DNA of 64,000 nucleotides, taken from positions 51,858-115,857 of the forward strand of contig NZ_JAIEMO010000010.1 in assembly GCF_019752095.1 (NCBI RefSeq), written 5' to 3'. The notes beneath the pieces were generated by a model that ran no database searches, was not told the DNA's origin, and was given only the letters and a program-made list of their open reading frames with translations. Of this stretch, positions 1 to 8,678 are shown one piece after another; within the stretch, counting starts at the first letter, position 1; each line of letters starts with the position of its first letter. The position numbers and the translations under genes were made by a program. This DNA is from Nitrosomonas sp. (lineage in GTDB: Bacteria > Pseudomonadota > Gammaproteobacteria > Burkholderiales > Nitrosomonadaceae).

Positions 1-673
1 GGAACAATGCATTTTCGTCAAATACCATTTTAGCGTCGAGTGCCACAATTTCGTTATTGGCGGTTATGGCCAGCGGGTTGATCTCCAGGGTATTGGCGTC
101 GAGATCCCGCAACGCACGATAACAGCCTTTGATGGTTTTTACCGCATGATTCAGTTGCGCCGGATCGATACCTAAACCAAACGCCATTTTTCGCACTTGA
201 AAATCCTGCAACCCGACGGCGGGCTCAATATAAATCTTGATGATCGCATCCGGATTGGTCTCTGCCAGTTTCTCGATCTCCATTCCGCCTTCGGCAGCAC
301 CGATCATGATAATGCGCTCACTAGCGCGATCGACCATGAAGGATAGATACATCTCCTTGCTAATACTGGTTCCGGCTTCAACATAGATCCTGGAGCAAAT
401 TTTTCCAGTAGGTCCGGTTTGGTGTGTCACCAATTTTTTGCCGATTAATTCCTCGGCGGCTTGTTCGACTTCCGCATGCGTTCTGCACACCTTAATGCCG
501 CCCGCCTTGCCGCGCGCACCCGAATGAATTTGCGCCTTGACGACCCATACATCGCCCTCTATTTCTCTGGCACGTTGCACTGCTTCGACAACGCTGTAGG
601 CGAGACCACCTTCAGCGATCTTGACGCCGTACTGCGCCAGGATTTCTTTTGCTTGATATTCGTGTATGTTCAA
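1..673 (-). CDS. mtkA: Malate--CoA ligase (malate thiokinase) / succinyl-CoA synthetase beta subunit, partial
   Basis: ATP-grasp beta subunit of an ADP-forming acyl-CoA ligase. The first 224 residues are present and the C-terminus lies beyond the left edge. The start is read as TTG at 671-673, giving the family N-terminus MNIHEYQAKEIL, with GGGGA upstream. It shows the ATP-grasp glycine-rich segment GARGKAGGIK and the segments PAVGLQDFQ and MVFDENALF. By recall these resemble malate thiokinase MtkA more than E. coli-type SucC. The neighbouring malyl-CoA lyase supports malate as substrate: malate + CoA + ATP gives malyl-CoA, which the lyase splits into acetyl-CoA and glyoxylate. Succinyl-CoA synthetase remains the alternative; the rest of the gene and the alpha subunit would help decide. 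Confidence 0.85.
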   Translation of the reverse strand, partial: MNIHEYQAKEILAQYGVKIAEGGLAYSVVEAVQRAREIEGDVWVVKAQIHSGARGKAGGIKVCRTHAEVEQAAEELIGKKLVTHQTGPTGKICSRIYVEAGTSISKEMYLSFMVDRASERIIMIGAAEGGMEIEKLAETNPDAIIKIYIEPAVGLQDFQVRKMAFGLGIDPAQLNHAVKTIKGCYRALRDLDANTLEINPLAITANNEIVALDAKMVFDENALF

Positions 674-740
674 TTCAATTTCCCCACAATCGCAATAACT
701 GCGTTAACTCAATAAGCTCAATTCATTGCATCACAAAAAC

Positions 741-763
741 AAAAGCCGCAGATTGCGGCTTTT
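741..763 (-). terminator. Intrinsic terminator after malyl-CoA lyase gene
   Basis: A perfect 10-bp inverted repeat with a 3-nt loop (AAAAGCCGCA, GAT, TGCGGCTTTT). On the minus strand it is followed by a T-rich run (TTTTGTTTTTG). It starts 5 nt beyond the lyase stop and lies before the mtkA-like start, so the two genes are probably not one uninterrupted transcript, or read-through sets their ratio. Confidence 0.85.
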
Positions 764-768
764 AATCA

Positions 769-1719
769 TCAACCATTTTTGGCGGCAATCGCATCGGCGA
801 CTTTCACCACATTATTGGCCATTCTTTCCGAAGCTGCATCTATTAAACGGCCATCCAATGCTGCAGCGCCCTTACCTTGGGCGGCAGCTTCCTTGAGCGC
901 AGCCAAAATGCGTTTGGCTTTTTCAATCTCTCTTTCAGGCGGCGTGAATACATCGTTTGCAAACTCAATCTGCGTCGGATGAATGGCCCATTTACCTTCG
1001 CAACCCAGTGCAGCTGCGCGTTTCGCCGCAAGCACGTAACCATCCGGATCTTTAATGTCGCCAAATGGGCCATCGATAGGGCGCAAGCCATAGGCACGGC
1101 AAGCCACAATCATCCGACTGATGGCGAAATGCCACTGGTCGCCGGGGTAATCCGGGTTCAAACCGCCGATGTTGGTGGTTCTGGCACGATTGCTGGCGGC
1201 GTAATCAGCCACGCCGAAATGCAAGGCTTCCAATCGCCCTACTGTACCGTGACGCGCTATATCCTCCACATTGGCCATGCCCAGTGCGGTTTCAATCAAT
1301 GCTTCCAGACCGATGCGGTTGGTCAGGCCTTGTTGCTTTTCAAGCTGTGTCACCATGGCTTCCACCATGTAGACATCCGCATAAACACCTGCTTTCGGGA
1401 TCAACAGCGTATCAATCTTGCTTCCGGCCTGCTCAACCAAATCAACTACATCACGCACCATGTATTGCGTATCAAGACCGTTGATACGCACTGAAACTGT
1501 GATGCCATGACCTTTCCAATCCAAATCGTTAAGCGCCTGAATAACATTCTTACGCGCTTGGACTTTGTCATCGGGAGCGACTGCATCCTCCAAATCGAGA
1601 AAAACAAAGTCTACACCGCTATTCAATGCCTTCTCAAACATCCCTGGGTTGGAGCCCGGTACGGCCAATTCACAGCGTTGTACTCGCTGTACGGTGGTTT
1701 CATAAAGCGTGTGACTCAT
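769..1719 (-). CDS. mcl: Malyl-CoA lyase (HpcH/HpaI aldolase, CitE-like family)
   Basis: 316 residues, the usual length for malyl-CoA/beta-methylmalyl-CoA lyases. This cytosolic TIM-barrel enzyme cleaves malyl-CoA to acetyl-CoA and glyoxylate. Visible motifs are ELAVPGSNP near the N-terminus, FLDLEDAVAPDDK (Mg2+ ligands), VRINGLDT, the catalytic-loop segment LIETALGMANVE and FGVADYAAS. These fit Methylobacterium-type MclA better than citrate lyase CitE. A strong GGAGG ribosome site precedes the ATG. It lies upstream of, and co-directional with, the mtkA-like gene, with a hairpin terminator between them. Together they suggest a malate-to-glyoxylate module of the serine-cycle type; what it does in this organism is inference. 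Confidence 0.9.
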   Translation of the reverse strand: MSHTLYETTVQRVQRCELAVPGSNPGMFEKALNSGVDFVFLDLEDAVAPDDKVQARKNVIQALNDLDWKGHGITVSVRINGLDTQYMVRDVVDLVEQAGSKIDTLLIPKAGVYADVYMVEAMVTQLEKQQGLTNRIGLEALIETALGMANVEDIARHGTVGRLEALHFGVADYAASNRARTTNIGGLNPDYPGDQWHFAISRMIVACRAYGLRPIDGPFGDIKDPDGYVLAAKRAAALGCEGKWAIHPTQIEFANDVFTPPEREIEKAKRILAALKEAAAQGKGAAALDGRLIDAASERMANNVVKVADAIAAKNG

Positions 1720-2153
1720 TTTTCCTCCAGAATTAATAAATTTTTAAGTAATCAATAGGGCTAACAACGAACATGCCGGATGAATTATGGTTTATTGCGC
1801 ACCATTTCACCTGATCTGCCCTCAAAAGTAGGCATGGAATTAAAGCATTCTGTGATTCGTGGATTAGCAACGCAGGTAATCTTGATGAGGTGAACGGTTA
1901 GAATAAATGGTTTTGGTTTCTTATTTTAAAGGCTAATTATTCAGCGAATTATATCTTCTCTATGAGAATTTATCTACTGACAGCCTTTCCCCATGTGAAA
2001 TGCATCTGTGCAAAAGGATTCTGAATCGGGCATTATGCGAGCTCAATTGATCGATAGGGATGCAGCAAAAGCTACCGGTCATTAAGAGTCACAATGCTAA
2101 AATAACCCAGTGATAATCTATCCATAAAACCATAACTACCCTGATTCTTTCTC
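1720..2153. other. Intergenic region between divergent mcl and tsaD
   Basis: 434 bases without a credible gene. The mcl ribosome site (GGAGG) lies at its left end. I see no convincing hairpin terminator, riboswitch or well-spaced promoter pair. It presumably holds the promoters of both divergent genes. Confidence 0.5.
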
Positions 2154-3188
2154 ATGCTTGTTTTAGGAATTGAAACTTCTTGCGACGAAACCGGAATCGC
2201 ACTTTTTGACACAGAGCGCGGTCTGCTGAATCACGCATTGTATTCTCAAATAGAAATGCATAGCGAATATGGCGGCGTGGTGCCTGAGCTGGCATCGCGC
2301 GATCATATCCGACGCGTGTTGCCCTTGATTAAACAAACATTAGCCGCTGCGAAATGTGACTTGCACCAAATCAATGCCATAGCGTATACACAGGGCCCCG
2401 GTTTGGCCGGTGCGCTTCTAGTCGGTGCTAGTATTGGCGCAGCAATGAGTTTTGCGTTGAAAATTCCTGCGCTGGGTATTCATCATCTGGAAGGACACTT
2501 ACTGTCTCCGTTATTATCCACGCCGGCACCAAGCTTTCCATTCATTGCTTTGCTGGTATCTGGAGGGCATACGCAATTGATGCAAGTGGATGCAGTTGGT
2601 CACTATAGGCTGCTGGGCGAGACTGTAGACGATGCTGCCGGTGAAGCATTTGATAAAACGGCTAAATTACTGGGATTGGGTTATCCGGGTGGCGCGGCTT
2701 TATCTAAACTCGCGCGGCGAGGCCGCCCGGGACAATTTAAACTGCCGCGGCCAATGCTGAATAGTGGGGACCTCAATTTTAGTTTCAGCGGGCTAAAGAC
2801 TGCAGTACTTACTTTAGTCAACAAACAGGAAAGTATCGACCAAATCCGTGCGGATATTGCTTTGGCATTTCAAGATGCGGTGGTGGAAGTATTGACGGAA
2901 AAATCGCTGACGGCCTTATCACGATCAGGACTGACGCAACTGGTGGTAGCCGGGGGTGTCGGCGCCAACGAGCAGTTACGCGAAAATCTCGACCACAAAG
3001 CGGCCTTGAAAGGCGCGGTGGTTTTTTATCCGGAACTTGAATTTTGTACCGACAATGGCGCCATGATTGCATTTGCCGGTGCGATGCGACTCCAGGCCAT
3101 GCCGGAAAAGAATTGGCAACCAGCAAGCAGCTTCACCGTCAAGGCACGCTGGGACCTGGAAATGCTTGAACTACCGGAAGCTGATTAA
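2154..3188 (+). CDS. tsaD: tRNA N6-adenosine threonylcarbamoyltransferase TsaD
   Basis: 344 residues, typical of TsaD/Gcp/Kae1. It transfers the threonylcarbamoyl group from threonylcarbamoyl-AMP to A37 of ANN-decoding tRNAs, acting with TsaB and TsaE. The ASKHA fold starts with [10 protein letters not shown]. The metal-binding HHLEGH segment holds H111 and H115, [10 protein letters not shown] follows, and [16 protein letters not shown] is the nucleotide-binding segment. The gene converges on plsY and their stops overlap by 4 bp, so no room is left for a separate terminator. Confidence 0.97.
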   Translation: MLVLGIETSCDETGIALFDTERGLLNHALYSQIEMHSEYGGVVPELASRDHIRRVLPLIKQTLAAAKCDLHQINAIAYTQGPGLAGALLVGASIGAAMSFALKIPALGIHHLEGHLLSPLLSTPAPSFPFIALLVSGGHTQLMQVDAVGHYRLLGETVDDAAGEAFDKTAKLLGLGYPGGAALSKLARRGRPGQFKLPRPMLNSGDLNFSFSGLKTAVLTLVNKQESIDQIRADIALAFQDAVVEVLTEKSLTALSRSGLTQLVVAGGVGANEQLRENLDHKAALKGAVVFYPELEFCTDNGAMIAFAGAMRLQAMPEKNWQPASSFTVKARWDLEMLELPEAD

Positions 3189-3799
3189 GTGCCGGGAGAT
3201 TTTTTTTCACCAATACGTCCTTCCTTGCCAGCAAGTAAATTGACGATATTCGACTGATGCCGCCAAATCAATATCAGCGACATCAACAACACAGCGAATG
3301 TGCTGCCTTCAAAGCCAAGTATGGCACCGGCATATACTGGCGCCAACGCGGCGGCAACCAAAGCCGACAACGATGATATGCGCCAAATCCATGCGACCAA
3401 CATCCAAGTTCCGATAGCCATCAGACCCATCCAAAAATTCAAACCCAACAACACCCCCACCGCAGTTGCCACGCCTTTGCCACCCTGAAAACGCAAAAAT
3501 ACCGGGAACACGTGCCCAAGAAACACCGCCAAGGCAACCACAGCCACTGCTTCGTTCCCCAATTCCCAAGTCGTAGCGTACGTTTGCGCCAGAATTACTG
3601 CAATCCAGCCTTTTCCGGCATCGCCTAGCAAGGTTAAAACTGCCGCTGCTTTCTTGCCGCTACGCAAGACATTGGTTGCGCCCGGATTTTTTGAGCCGTA
3701 CGTGCGCGGATCGGGTAATTTAAAAATCCAACTGGATACCACGGCAAAGGAAACCGATCCCAGCAAATAAGCCAGCAAAGCAAACACCAATAACGTCAT
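3185..3799 (-). CDS. plsY: Glycerol-3-phosphate acyltransferase PlsY
   Basis: 204 residues with about five membrane segments. It acylates glycerol-3-phosphate at sn-1 from acyl-phosphate, the first step of phospholipid synthesis after PlsX, in the inner membrane. The family loops are visible: GSKNPGATN at residues 35-43, GDAGKGW, and [18 protein letters not shown]. The C-terminus is short and polar. It is transcribed toward tsaD with a 4-bp tail-to-tail overlap; upstream and divergent lies folB. Confidence 0.96.
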   Translation of the reverse strand: MTLLVFALLAYLLGSVSFAVVSSWIFKLPDPRTYGSKNPGATNVLRSGKKAAAVLTLLGDAGKGWIAVILAQTYATTWELGNEAVAVVALAVFLGHVFPVFLRFQGGKGVATAVGVLLGLNFWMGLMAIGTWMLVAWIWRISSLSALVAAALAPVYAGAILGFEGSTFAVLLMSLILIWRHQSNIVNLLAGKEGRIGEKKSPGT

Positions 3800-3906
3800 G
3801 TGATCAGCACCACCCAGACAAAATAGAATAGAATCGCGTATTGCTCATACCAATGAGGCTTCCGGCACTCCCAGATTAACCCACACATTTTAGCGCTTAA
3901 TCAACG

Positions 3907-4302
3907 ATGGATATTATTTTTCTGCATGACTTCAAGGCCAAGACCCTAATTGGCATTTATCCCTGGGAACGGATAGTTCCACAAACTATCCAGATAGACC
4001 TGGAAATCGCGCTGCCCACTAGCCGTGCATGTCAATCCGATAACATCCAGGATGCATTGGATTATGCGCTGATCATCGAAAGAATTAACGAAATCCTGAC
4101 AAAGCACCATTTCTCACTACTAGAAGCATTGGCTGAGTATATCGCGCAAACTATTCTGACGGAATTTCAATCACCGTGGGTTAAAATTAGCGTTGCCAAA
4201 CTTGGAATCATTCGCGGAGTCAAGAAGCTGGGGGTGTGCATTGAACGGACACCGGATGCTGTATCCGATATTCGGTCGCGCATAGGTCTAGTTAAGAACT
4301 AA
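3907..4302 (+). CDS. folB: Dihydroneopterin aldolase FolB
   Basis: 131 residues, slightly longer than the usual 120. It converts 7,8-dihydroneopterin to 6-hydroxymethyl-dihydropterin plus glycolaldehyde in folate synthesis. Family features are the N-terminal IIFLHDFKAKTLIGIYPWER, DALDYALIIERI, SLLEALAEYIAQTIL with the pterin-binding glutamate, and the late lysine segment ISVAKLGII. No strong Shine-Dalgarno precedes the ATG, but the protein start matches the family. It is divergent from plsY with 107 bp between them. Confidence 0.93.
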   Translation: MDIIFLHDFKAKTLIGIYPWERIVPQTIQIDLEIALPTSRACQSDNIQDALDYALIIERINEILTKHHFSLLEALAEYIAQTILTEFQSPWVKISVAKLGIIRGVKKLGVCIERTPDAVSDIRSRIGLVKN

Positions 4303-4468
4303 TTGAGGGTTTCGCTGATGGATCCAGTATCATTTCTTGTGATATTGTGGGTTGGTAACTTGTATTGGTTTCATGACTCGGTACCAGACTAACAGCCAGC
4401 CCTGGTAGAACTCGACACTAATATCCGGCAAGTTTTAATTGCTTGGCTAACAGGTTGAAGGATAAGCG

Positions 4469-4747
4469 ATGAAATATGAATTGCTGGGCGAATACCACGC
4501 CTTTATGAAACAAGCTAAGGATGCAGCAGAAAAACGCTTTGCTGTGCTTTACAACCTTTCGACACAAATACGCAACTTAGCCGAAGATCCGACAAAAACA
4601 ATTGATATGGAAGCGGAAGCAATAAAAACCGCGATAGCGGAAGTCAAAGCAGCAGAATTTGAAATGACTGCCGCAATCGGCTGCGTCAATGAAACCGCCA
4701 AGCTGTGCGGAGAAAAAGAAATCACGGCGAATAGTTTTAAACGTTAA
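4469..4747 (+). CDS. Small hypothetical protein, 92 residues
   Basis: Not recognised. It has a good ribosome site (AAGGA) at normal spacing before the ATG and reads as a plausible soluble, almost fully helical protein. It is rich in Ala, Glu and Lys with heptad-like spacing from about residue 10 to 75 and has two cysteines near the C-terminus (GCVNETAKLCGE). No signal peptide or membrane segment is seen. It stands alone after folB and converges on sbcB. It could be an accessory-gene remnant (for example phage-derived), but nothing shows this. Confidence 0.6.
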   Translation: MKYELLGEYHAFMKQAKDAAEKRFAVLYNLSTQIRNLAEDPTKTIDMEAEAIKTAIAEVKAAEFEMTAAIGCVNETAKLCGEKEITANSFKR

Positions 4748-4819
4748 CAGTTCTCTGAAAAACGTTTTCGAAACAGTTGATGCACGCTAAAAGAGAAAAT
4801 GCCTCTGGATGCGGGGTAT

Positions 4820-6262
4820 CTATGACGAATCCATCAAGTTACTACCCCACGCTTCCAATTCATTCAATATCCGCTTAGCCTTCTCATCCGCTTTATACGT
4901 TTCCCGAAATAACGCAATTTGCGCCGAGAATTCGTCAAAAGTGATGTTCCCACCGCCATTTGCTTGCGTCAGGCGCTGCAAGCGCAACAATTTCCACCGC
5001 TCCACTTCTACTGACTCTAATGTTTCCGGCCAATTACGGGCGCGATAGCGAAACAACAATTCAGGCAATCGCTTATCATGAAAATCAAATTGCATTTTTG
5101 CCAGCTGTTTCGGTGAAGCTGCTCGTATTTGTCCCAGTGATGCTGCATCCGCATTGCTCAGAAAACCGTCGTACAGGGCCACATCGACGTCACCGGATGA
5201 CTCAAATGTGCGGCTGGTATAAGCAGTCGCCACACGCTGAAAAAACTCGGGAACGGCGCATAATGTTTGCCAATGTTGGTAACAAGCATCCAGATCAAGT
5301 GCGATACGTTCAGCGGCTTCATCATCTAAAGTATTACGTGGCGCAAGTGCTGGGCATTTGTTGATCTTTATTGATTTGACCGGCAGCCGTTGCATGCCTT
5401 CGGGCAAGTCCTCGTTACGGGTAAACAGCAATTGGCTCAGTTCGTCTGCATTCAGCGACAGGAACATTTCCGGGTCATGGCGCAAGTCATACACCAACAC
5501 GCTGTTATTATTTCCCGGTTCCATAATCAAGGGCATGACCAGCGAAGTACAACCGGTTTTAGCCGGATACATGCGCGTTGTGTGCAATACCGGGTTGCGT
5601 GTCGTTAGATCAAGCTGTGTCGTGGCCTTGCGCTTGTCGCGTAGCTGCAACAACCAGTCAAAGAGGCGCGGCTGTTGCGTGCGTATCAGGCGCGCCAGGG
5701 CAATCGTGGCACGCACGTCGGACAAGGCATCATGCGCGGATTCATGCAGAATACCGTTGACCGCAACCAGATCCTGCAGTTTAAAACTGGGTTTCCCGTC
5801 TTCATGTTGCGGCCAGGTGATACCCGCAGGGCGCAACGCATACGTCATACGCACCAGATCAATGATATCCCAGCGCGAATTGCCTTGTTGCCACTCGCGC
5901 GCATAGGGATCGTAAAAATTGCGATACAGGGTAAAGCGTGTCACTTCATCGTCAAATCGCAGCGAGTTGTAGCCAACGCCACAGGTACCCGGTTGCGCCA
6001 ATTCGGCGTGGATACGCGCAATGAATTCGGGTTCCGGCATCCCTTGAGCATCGGCCAATTGTGGCGTAATGCCAGTGAGCAGGCAGGCTTCCGGATGCGG
6101 TAGAAAATCCCGCGCCGGCCTGCAATAGATCATCAGCGGTTCGCCAATTTCATGTAAAGCTTCATCGGTACGCACCCCGGCGAATTGCGCCGGACGATCA
6201 CGCCGCGGATCGGCACCAAATGTTTCGTAGTCATGCCAATAAAATGTCATCTTCTTGGTCAT
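4820..6262 (-). CDS. sbcB: Exodeoxyribonuclease I SbcB
   Basis: 480 residues, normal for ExoI. It is a 3'-5' single-strand DNA exonuclease used in recombination and mismatch repair, and in related bacteria its C-terminal region contacts SSB. The DEDDh exonuclease signature is visible: D11 and E13 in HDYETFG, the pair in YNSLRFDDE (about 104-105), and H177 with D182 in HDALSDV. The SH3-like and helical ExoI C-terminal regions follow from about residue 200. It is divergent from ridA. Confidence 0.96.
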   Translation of the reverse strand: MTKKMTFYWHDYETFGADPRRDRPAQFAGVRTDEALHEIGEPLMIYCRPARDFLPHPEACLLTGITPQLADAQGMPEPEFIARIHAELAQPGTCGVGYNSLRFDDEVTRFTLYRNFYDPYAREWQQGNSRWDIIDLVRMTYALRPAGITWPQHEDGKPSFKLQDLVAVNGILHESAHDALSDVRATIALARLIRTQQPRLFDWLLQLRDKRKATTQLDLTTRNPVLHTTRMYPAKTGCTSLVMPLIMEPGNNNSVLVYDLRHDPEMFLSLNADELSQLLFTRNEDLPEGMQRLPVKSIKINKCPALAPRNTLDDEAAERIALDLDACYQHWQTLCAVPEFFQRVATAYTSRTFESSGDVDVALYDGFLSNADAASLGQIRAASPKQLAKMQFDFHDKRLPELLFRYRARNWPETLESVEVERWKLLRLQRLTQANGGGNITFDEFSAQIALFRETYKADEKAKRILNELEAWGSNLMDSS

Positions 6263-6370
6263 TTACAGATTTGAATGCGCTGGTTCAAAACTCGTTTTAC
6301 AATAAAAGCATTGCGCCATTATAGAGATATCTTGCGCAAAACTTTCTCAATCAGACAAAAAGGACACAGT

Positions 6371-6763
6371 ATGGCACGCAAACTCATCAGCTCAGGTTCA
6401 ACCTTCGAAAAGGAAATCGGCTATTCTCGCGCGGTGGTCGAAGGTGATTGGGTGTTGGTATCCGGCACGACCGGTTTTGACTACAGCAAAATGACCATCT
6501 CGAATGATTTGCTGGAGCAAGCGGAACAATGTTTTCAGAACATCGAGTCGGCATTGCAACAAGCCGGTGCAAGCATGAAAGATGTAGTACGCGTCACGTA
6601 TGTGTTTCCAAAAGCCGAAGACTTCGAGAAATGCTGGCCGGTGATGCGCAAATATCTTGGTAATGTCAGGCCATCGGCGATGATGCTGGCGGCCGGCTTG
6701 TCCGATCCGCGCATGAAAATTGAAATTCAGGTGACAGCTTACCGCAATACCGGAGCTGAGTGA
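6371..6763 (+). CDS. RidA family protein (reactive enamine/imine deaminase)
   Basis: 130 residues from the ATG at 6371. This start is chosen because AAAGGA lies just upstream and MARKLISSGS is a family-like N-terminus. An in-frame ATG at 6275 would add 32 unrelated residues. The YjgF/RidA fold is shown by VVEGDWVLVSGTTGFD, the helix LLEQAEQCFQNIESAL, DVVRVTYVF and the segment VRPSAMMLAAGL, where the family's conserved Arg sits. Members hydrolyse imines released by PLP enzymes, but subfamilies differ, so the substrate is open. Confidence 0.88.
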   Translation: MARKLISSGSTFEKEIGYSRAVVEGDWVLVSGTTGFDYSKMTISNDLLEQAEQCFQNIESALQQAGASMKDVVRVTYVFPKAEDFEKCWPVMRKYLGNVRPSAMMLAAGLSDPRMKIEIQVTAYRNTGAE

Positions 6764-6805
6764 TGCGGGAATACGATTTGCGATATCTCAAAATTTCCCG
6801 TTGAG

Positions 6806-7735
6806 CTATTTCGATCCGAAAGGTGAAGCGCCTTGAGCCGGTGCTGGAGAAGATTGCGACCCGAAAGGCGAAGCAGATGAACCGGATGAACCCGAAGAGC
6901 CTTGGGAGGATTGCGGTGAAAAAGGCGAACCTTTCGCTGGCGCTGCTCCAGGGGCACTGGGTTGATTCTGTGGCGATGCCGATCCTTTTGCAGCGGCGCC
7001 TTCTCCAGGTTTATAGATAAATTTCCAATCCTGATAAGTTTTAGCTTCCGAGAACTTGGCATAAACCTCAGGAAATTGGTCTTTTTTTATGGGTCTCTTC
7101 TCCGAAAGACTATATACCCCGATGATTCTTTTCCCAATATTAGAGCTCATTCCAGAGCTGGTGCTTGCTGTCGGATTACTGCTGGAAGCTTGCCCAGCAG
7201 TGCCCGCTGCTTGATTAGCATTAGGGGCTAAGCCGGGGCTCGCTGCTGCGCTCGGATTGGCAGCGGTATTGGGATTATTCGGGGTTGCGCTCGGACTTGA
7301 AGTTGCGCCCGACCCTGAAGCTGCACCTGGATTCGTAGCTGAACTTGGATTTGTCGCCGATCTTTGGTTCGACGCTGCGTTGTTTTGCGTTGCCGCAGCA
7401 CCGGCGGCGGTATTAGCCGGAGTTTCCTCAATCAGGCCCCATTCCTCTGAGTTGGTGATCGGGTCCAGATAGATTTTACGTAAATGACGTTGAACGTTTA
7501 TTGCACGGCCATCTTGCAGCAAATCTTCCAACTTTTCCGGGTATTGCTTTGTGCCGCTACTATGATACGACATGATGGCTTTACGGAATTGTTCGCCAAC
7601 AAACAACAGTTCAGCTTCCTTATCGCGCTGTGATTTGGCTTGCCATACTTGCGCTGCCCCGGCCATGATAACGCCAGCCAAAGCGATAGAAAACAAAGCC
7701 CAGAGATAGACAAAACCATTTTCCAGCTGAGACAT
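6806..7735 (-). CDS. Atypical type II secretion pseudopilin with low-complexity region
   Basis: 309 residues, last gene of the secretion operon. Residues 1-30 resemble a class III prepilin signal: a short leader ending in Gly7, then a hydrophobic stretch FVYLWALFSIALAGVIMAG. However, position +5 is Trp, not Glu. Residues 35-100 look like a GspG-type body (QYPEKLEDLL and YLDPITNSEEWGLI). Two Ala/Asn/Ser/Pro-rich stretches follow (about 105-200 and 245-309), with a folded-looking island between (IIGVYSLSEKRPIKK to WKFIYKPGEG). Loss of Glu5 also occurs in GspK-type tip pseudopilins. The long disordered tail is unusual. Function beyond a minor pseudopilin is unknown. Confidence 0.7.
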   Translation of the reverse strand: MSQLENGFVYLWALFSIALAGVIMAGAAQVWQAKSQRDKEAELLFVGEQFRKAIMSYHSSGTKQYPEKLEDLLQDGRAINVQRHLRKIYLDPITNSEEWGLIEETPANTAAGAAATQNNAASNQRSATNPSSATNPGAASGSGATSSPSATPNNPNTAANPSAAASPGLAPNANQAAGTAGQASSSNPTASTSSGMSSNIGKRIIGVYSLSEKRPIKKDQFPEVYAKFSEAKTYQDWKFIYKPGEGAAAKGSASPQNQPSAPGAAPAKGSPFSPQSSQGSSGSSGSSASPFGSQSSPAPAQGASPFGSK

Positions 7736-7772
7736 TTTAGCTCGCTAAAGAATGCGACTCAGAAAGAATCGC

Positions 7773-8156
7773 TTACCATTCTTCATAATAGGTACCGTCC
7801 GCCGATTGCCCGGTGTGACCACTATGAACATCATAGACACCTGATTCCATTTCATTCTTGGGCGGCATCACAATCCAGGTTTGATTGTTTTCAGTAAATG
7901 GATCTATCGGAACCTTGCGTAAATAGTGCTTGTCCACCAGCTCCTCCAAATCAATCGGATATTTTCCTGTGTCGGAATAAAACTGATCTATTGCATTTCG
8001 CATAATCAAGAGATCTTGTCGCAATACCGCTTCTTTGGCTTTATCGAGCGAACTGAAATAACGTGGGGCGACAAGGCTCAATAATGTGGCGACAATGGCC
8101 ATGACCACCAGCAACTCAATCAAGGTAAATCCCTGGTGTCTCAGATTTGCTGACAT
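7773..8156 (-). CDS. Type II secretion pseudopilin, GspG-like
   Basis: 127 residues from the ATG at 8154-8156. An upstream in-frame ATG at 8186 would add ten residues and overlap the preceding gene. The leader ends in QG, followed by FTLIELLVVMAIVATLLSLVAP, a canonical prepilin peptidase site with Glu5. The body has the pseudopilin pattern YFSSLDKAKEAVLRQDLLIMRNAIDQFYSDTGKYP, the turn YLRKVPIDPFT, and ends in a short acidic-aromatic tail. It is the second of three pseudopilin-like genes after the secretin and would be processed by PilD. Confidence 0.88.
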   Translation of the reverse strand: MSANLRHQGFTLIELLVVMAIVATLLSLVAPRYFSSLDKAKEAVLRQDLLIMRNAIDQFYSDTGKYPIDLEELVDKHYLRKVPIDPFTENNQTWIVMPPKNEMESGVYDVHSGHTGQSADGTYYEEW

Positions 8157-8160
8157 GCGA

Positions 8161-8673
8161 TCACCATTCCCGGTAAGGGATGCCATTCATGCCGATGGCT
8201 TCCGAGCGTGAAAAAACATCAAAAACATCATCGCCTTCTTTGGGGCTATCCCAGGGGCTTTCATAACTACGTCTCCCCCAGGTTTCTTCTGCCGGAGTTA
8301 ACTGTATACCGACAATATCCAGCTCTGTGAACATGGGGTCTCTAGGCAGGCGGCGCAAAAAATAAATAATTTTCTTTTTGGGATCTTTGATATCCGGCAC
8401 GCCCATGTAGAGCTCTTCAAGCCTGGGAGGATAACCCGATTCATCGGCTTTTTTGGCGATGCGTCCCTCGTCGGTGGCCAGCTTGTAGGCATCGATTGCG
8501 GTACGTATCTGGCGCAATGCAACACGCAACTCTTGCTCCTTTTCTCGCTTTACCATGAGTTCACGTAACGGCATGGCCGCTGTCGCCAGAATCCCCATGA
8601 TCGCGACCACGATCATCAACTCAATCAGTGTAAAGCCTTTATGTTTACGAAAGAAGGTCAATGAACTCCGCAT
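8161..8673 (-). CDS. Type II secretion pseudopilin, GspG-like
   Basis: 170 residues. The leader MRSSLTFFRKHKG is followed by [20 protein letters not shown], with Glu5 present. The body is longer than classical GspG: helix REKEQELRVALRQIRTAIDAYKLATDEG, then YPPRLEELYMGVPD and FLRRLPRDPMF. It starts 5 bp after the secretin stop, so translation is probably coupled. In similar hybrid operons two or three such genes follow the secretin; which one forms the fibre cannot be told from sequence. GspG at the head of the operon is the better candidate for the major subunit. Confidence 0.88.
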   Translation of the reverse strand: MRSSLTFFRKHKGFTLIELMIVVAIMGILATAAMPLRELMVKREKEQELRVALRQIRTAIDAYKLATDEGRIAKKADESGYPPRLEELYMGVPDIKDPKKKIIYFLRRLPRDPMFTELDIVGIQLTPAEETWGRRSYESPWDSPKEGDDVFDVFSRSEAIGMNGIPYREW

Positions 8674-8678
8674 GAAAA

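Noticed and set aside
877..1494. 205-codon frame opposite mcl
   Set aside because: It is an antisense shadow of a well-supported gene, without ribosome site or recognisable domain.
6275..6370. N-terminal extension of the RidA protein
   Set aside because: The ribosome site and family alignment support the ATG at 6371; the extension has no family resemblance.
7228..7472. Frames opposite or across the low-complexity part of the pseudopilin gene
   Set aside because: They arise from the repetitive GC-rich coding sequence and have no independent support.
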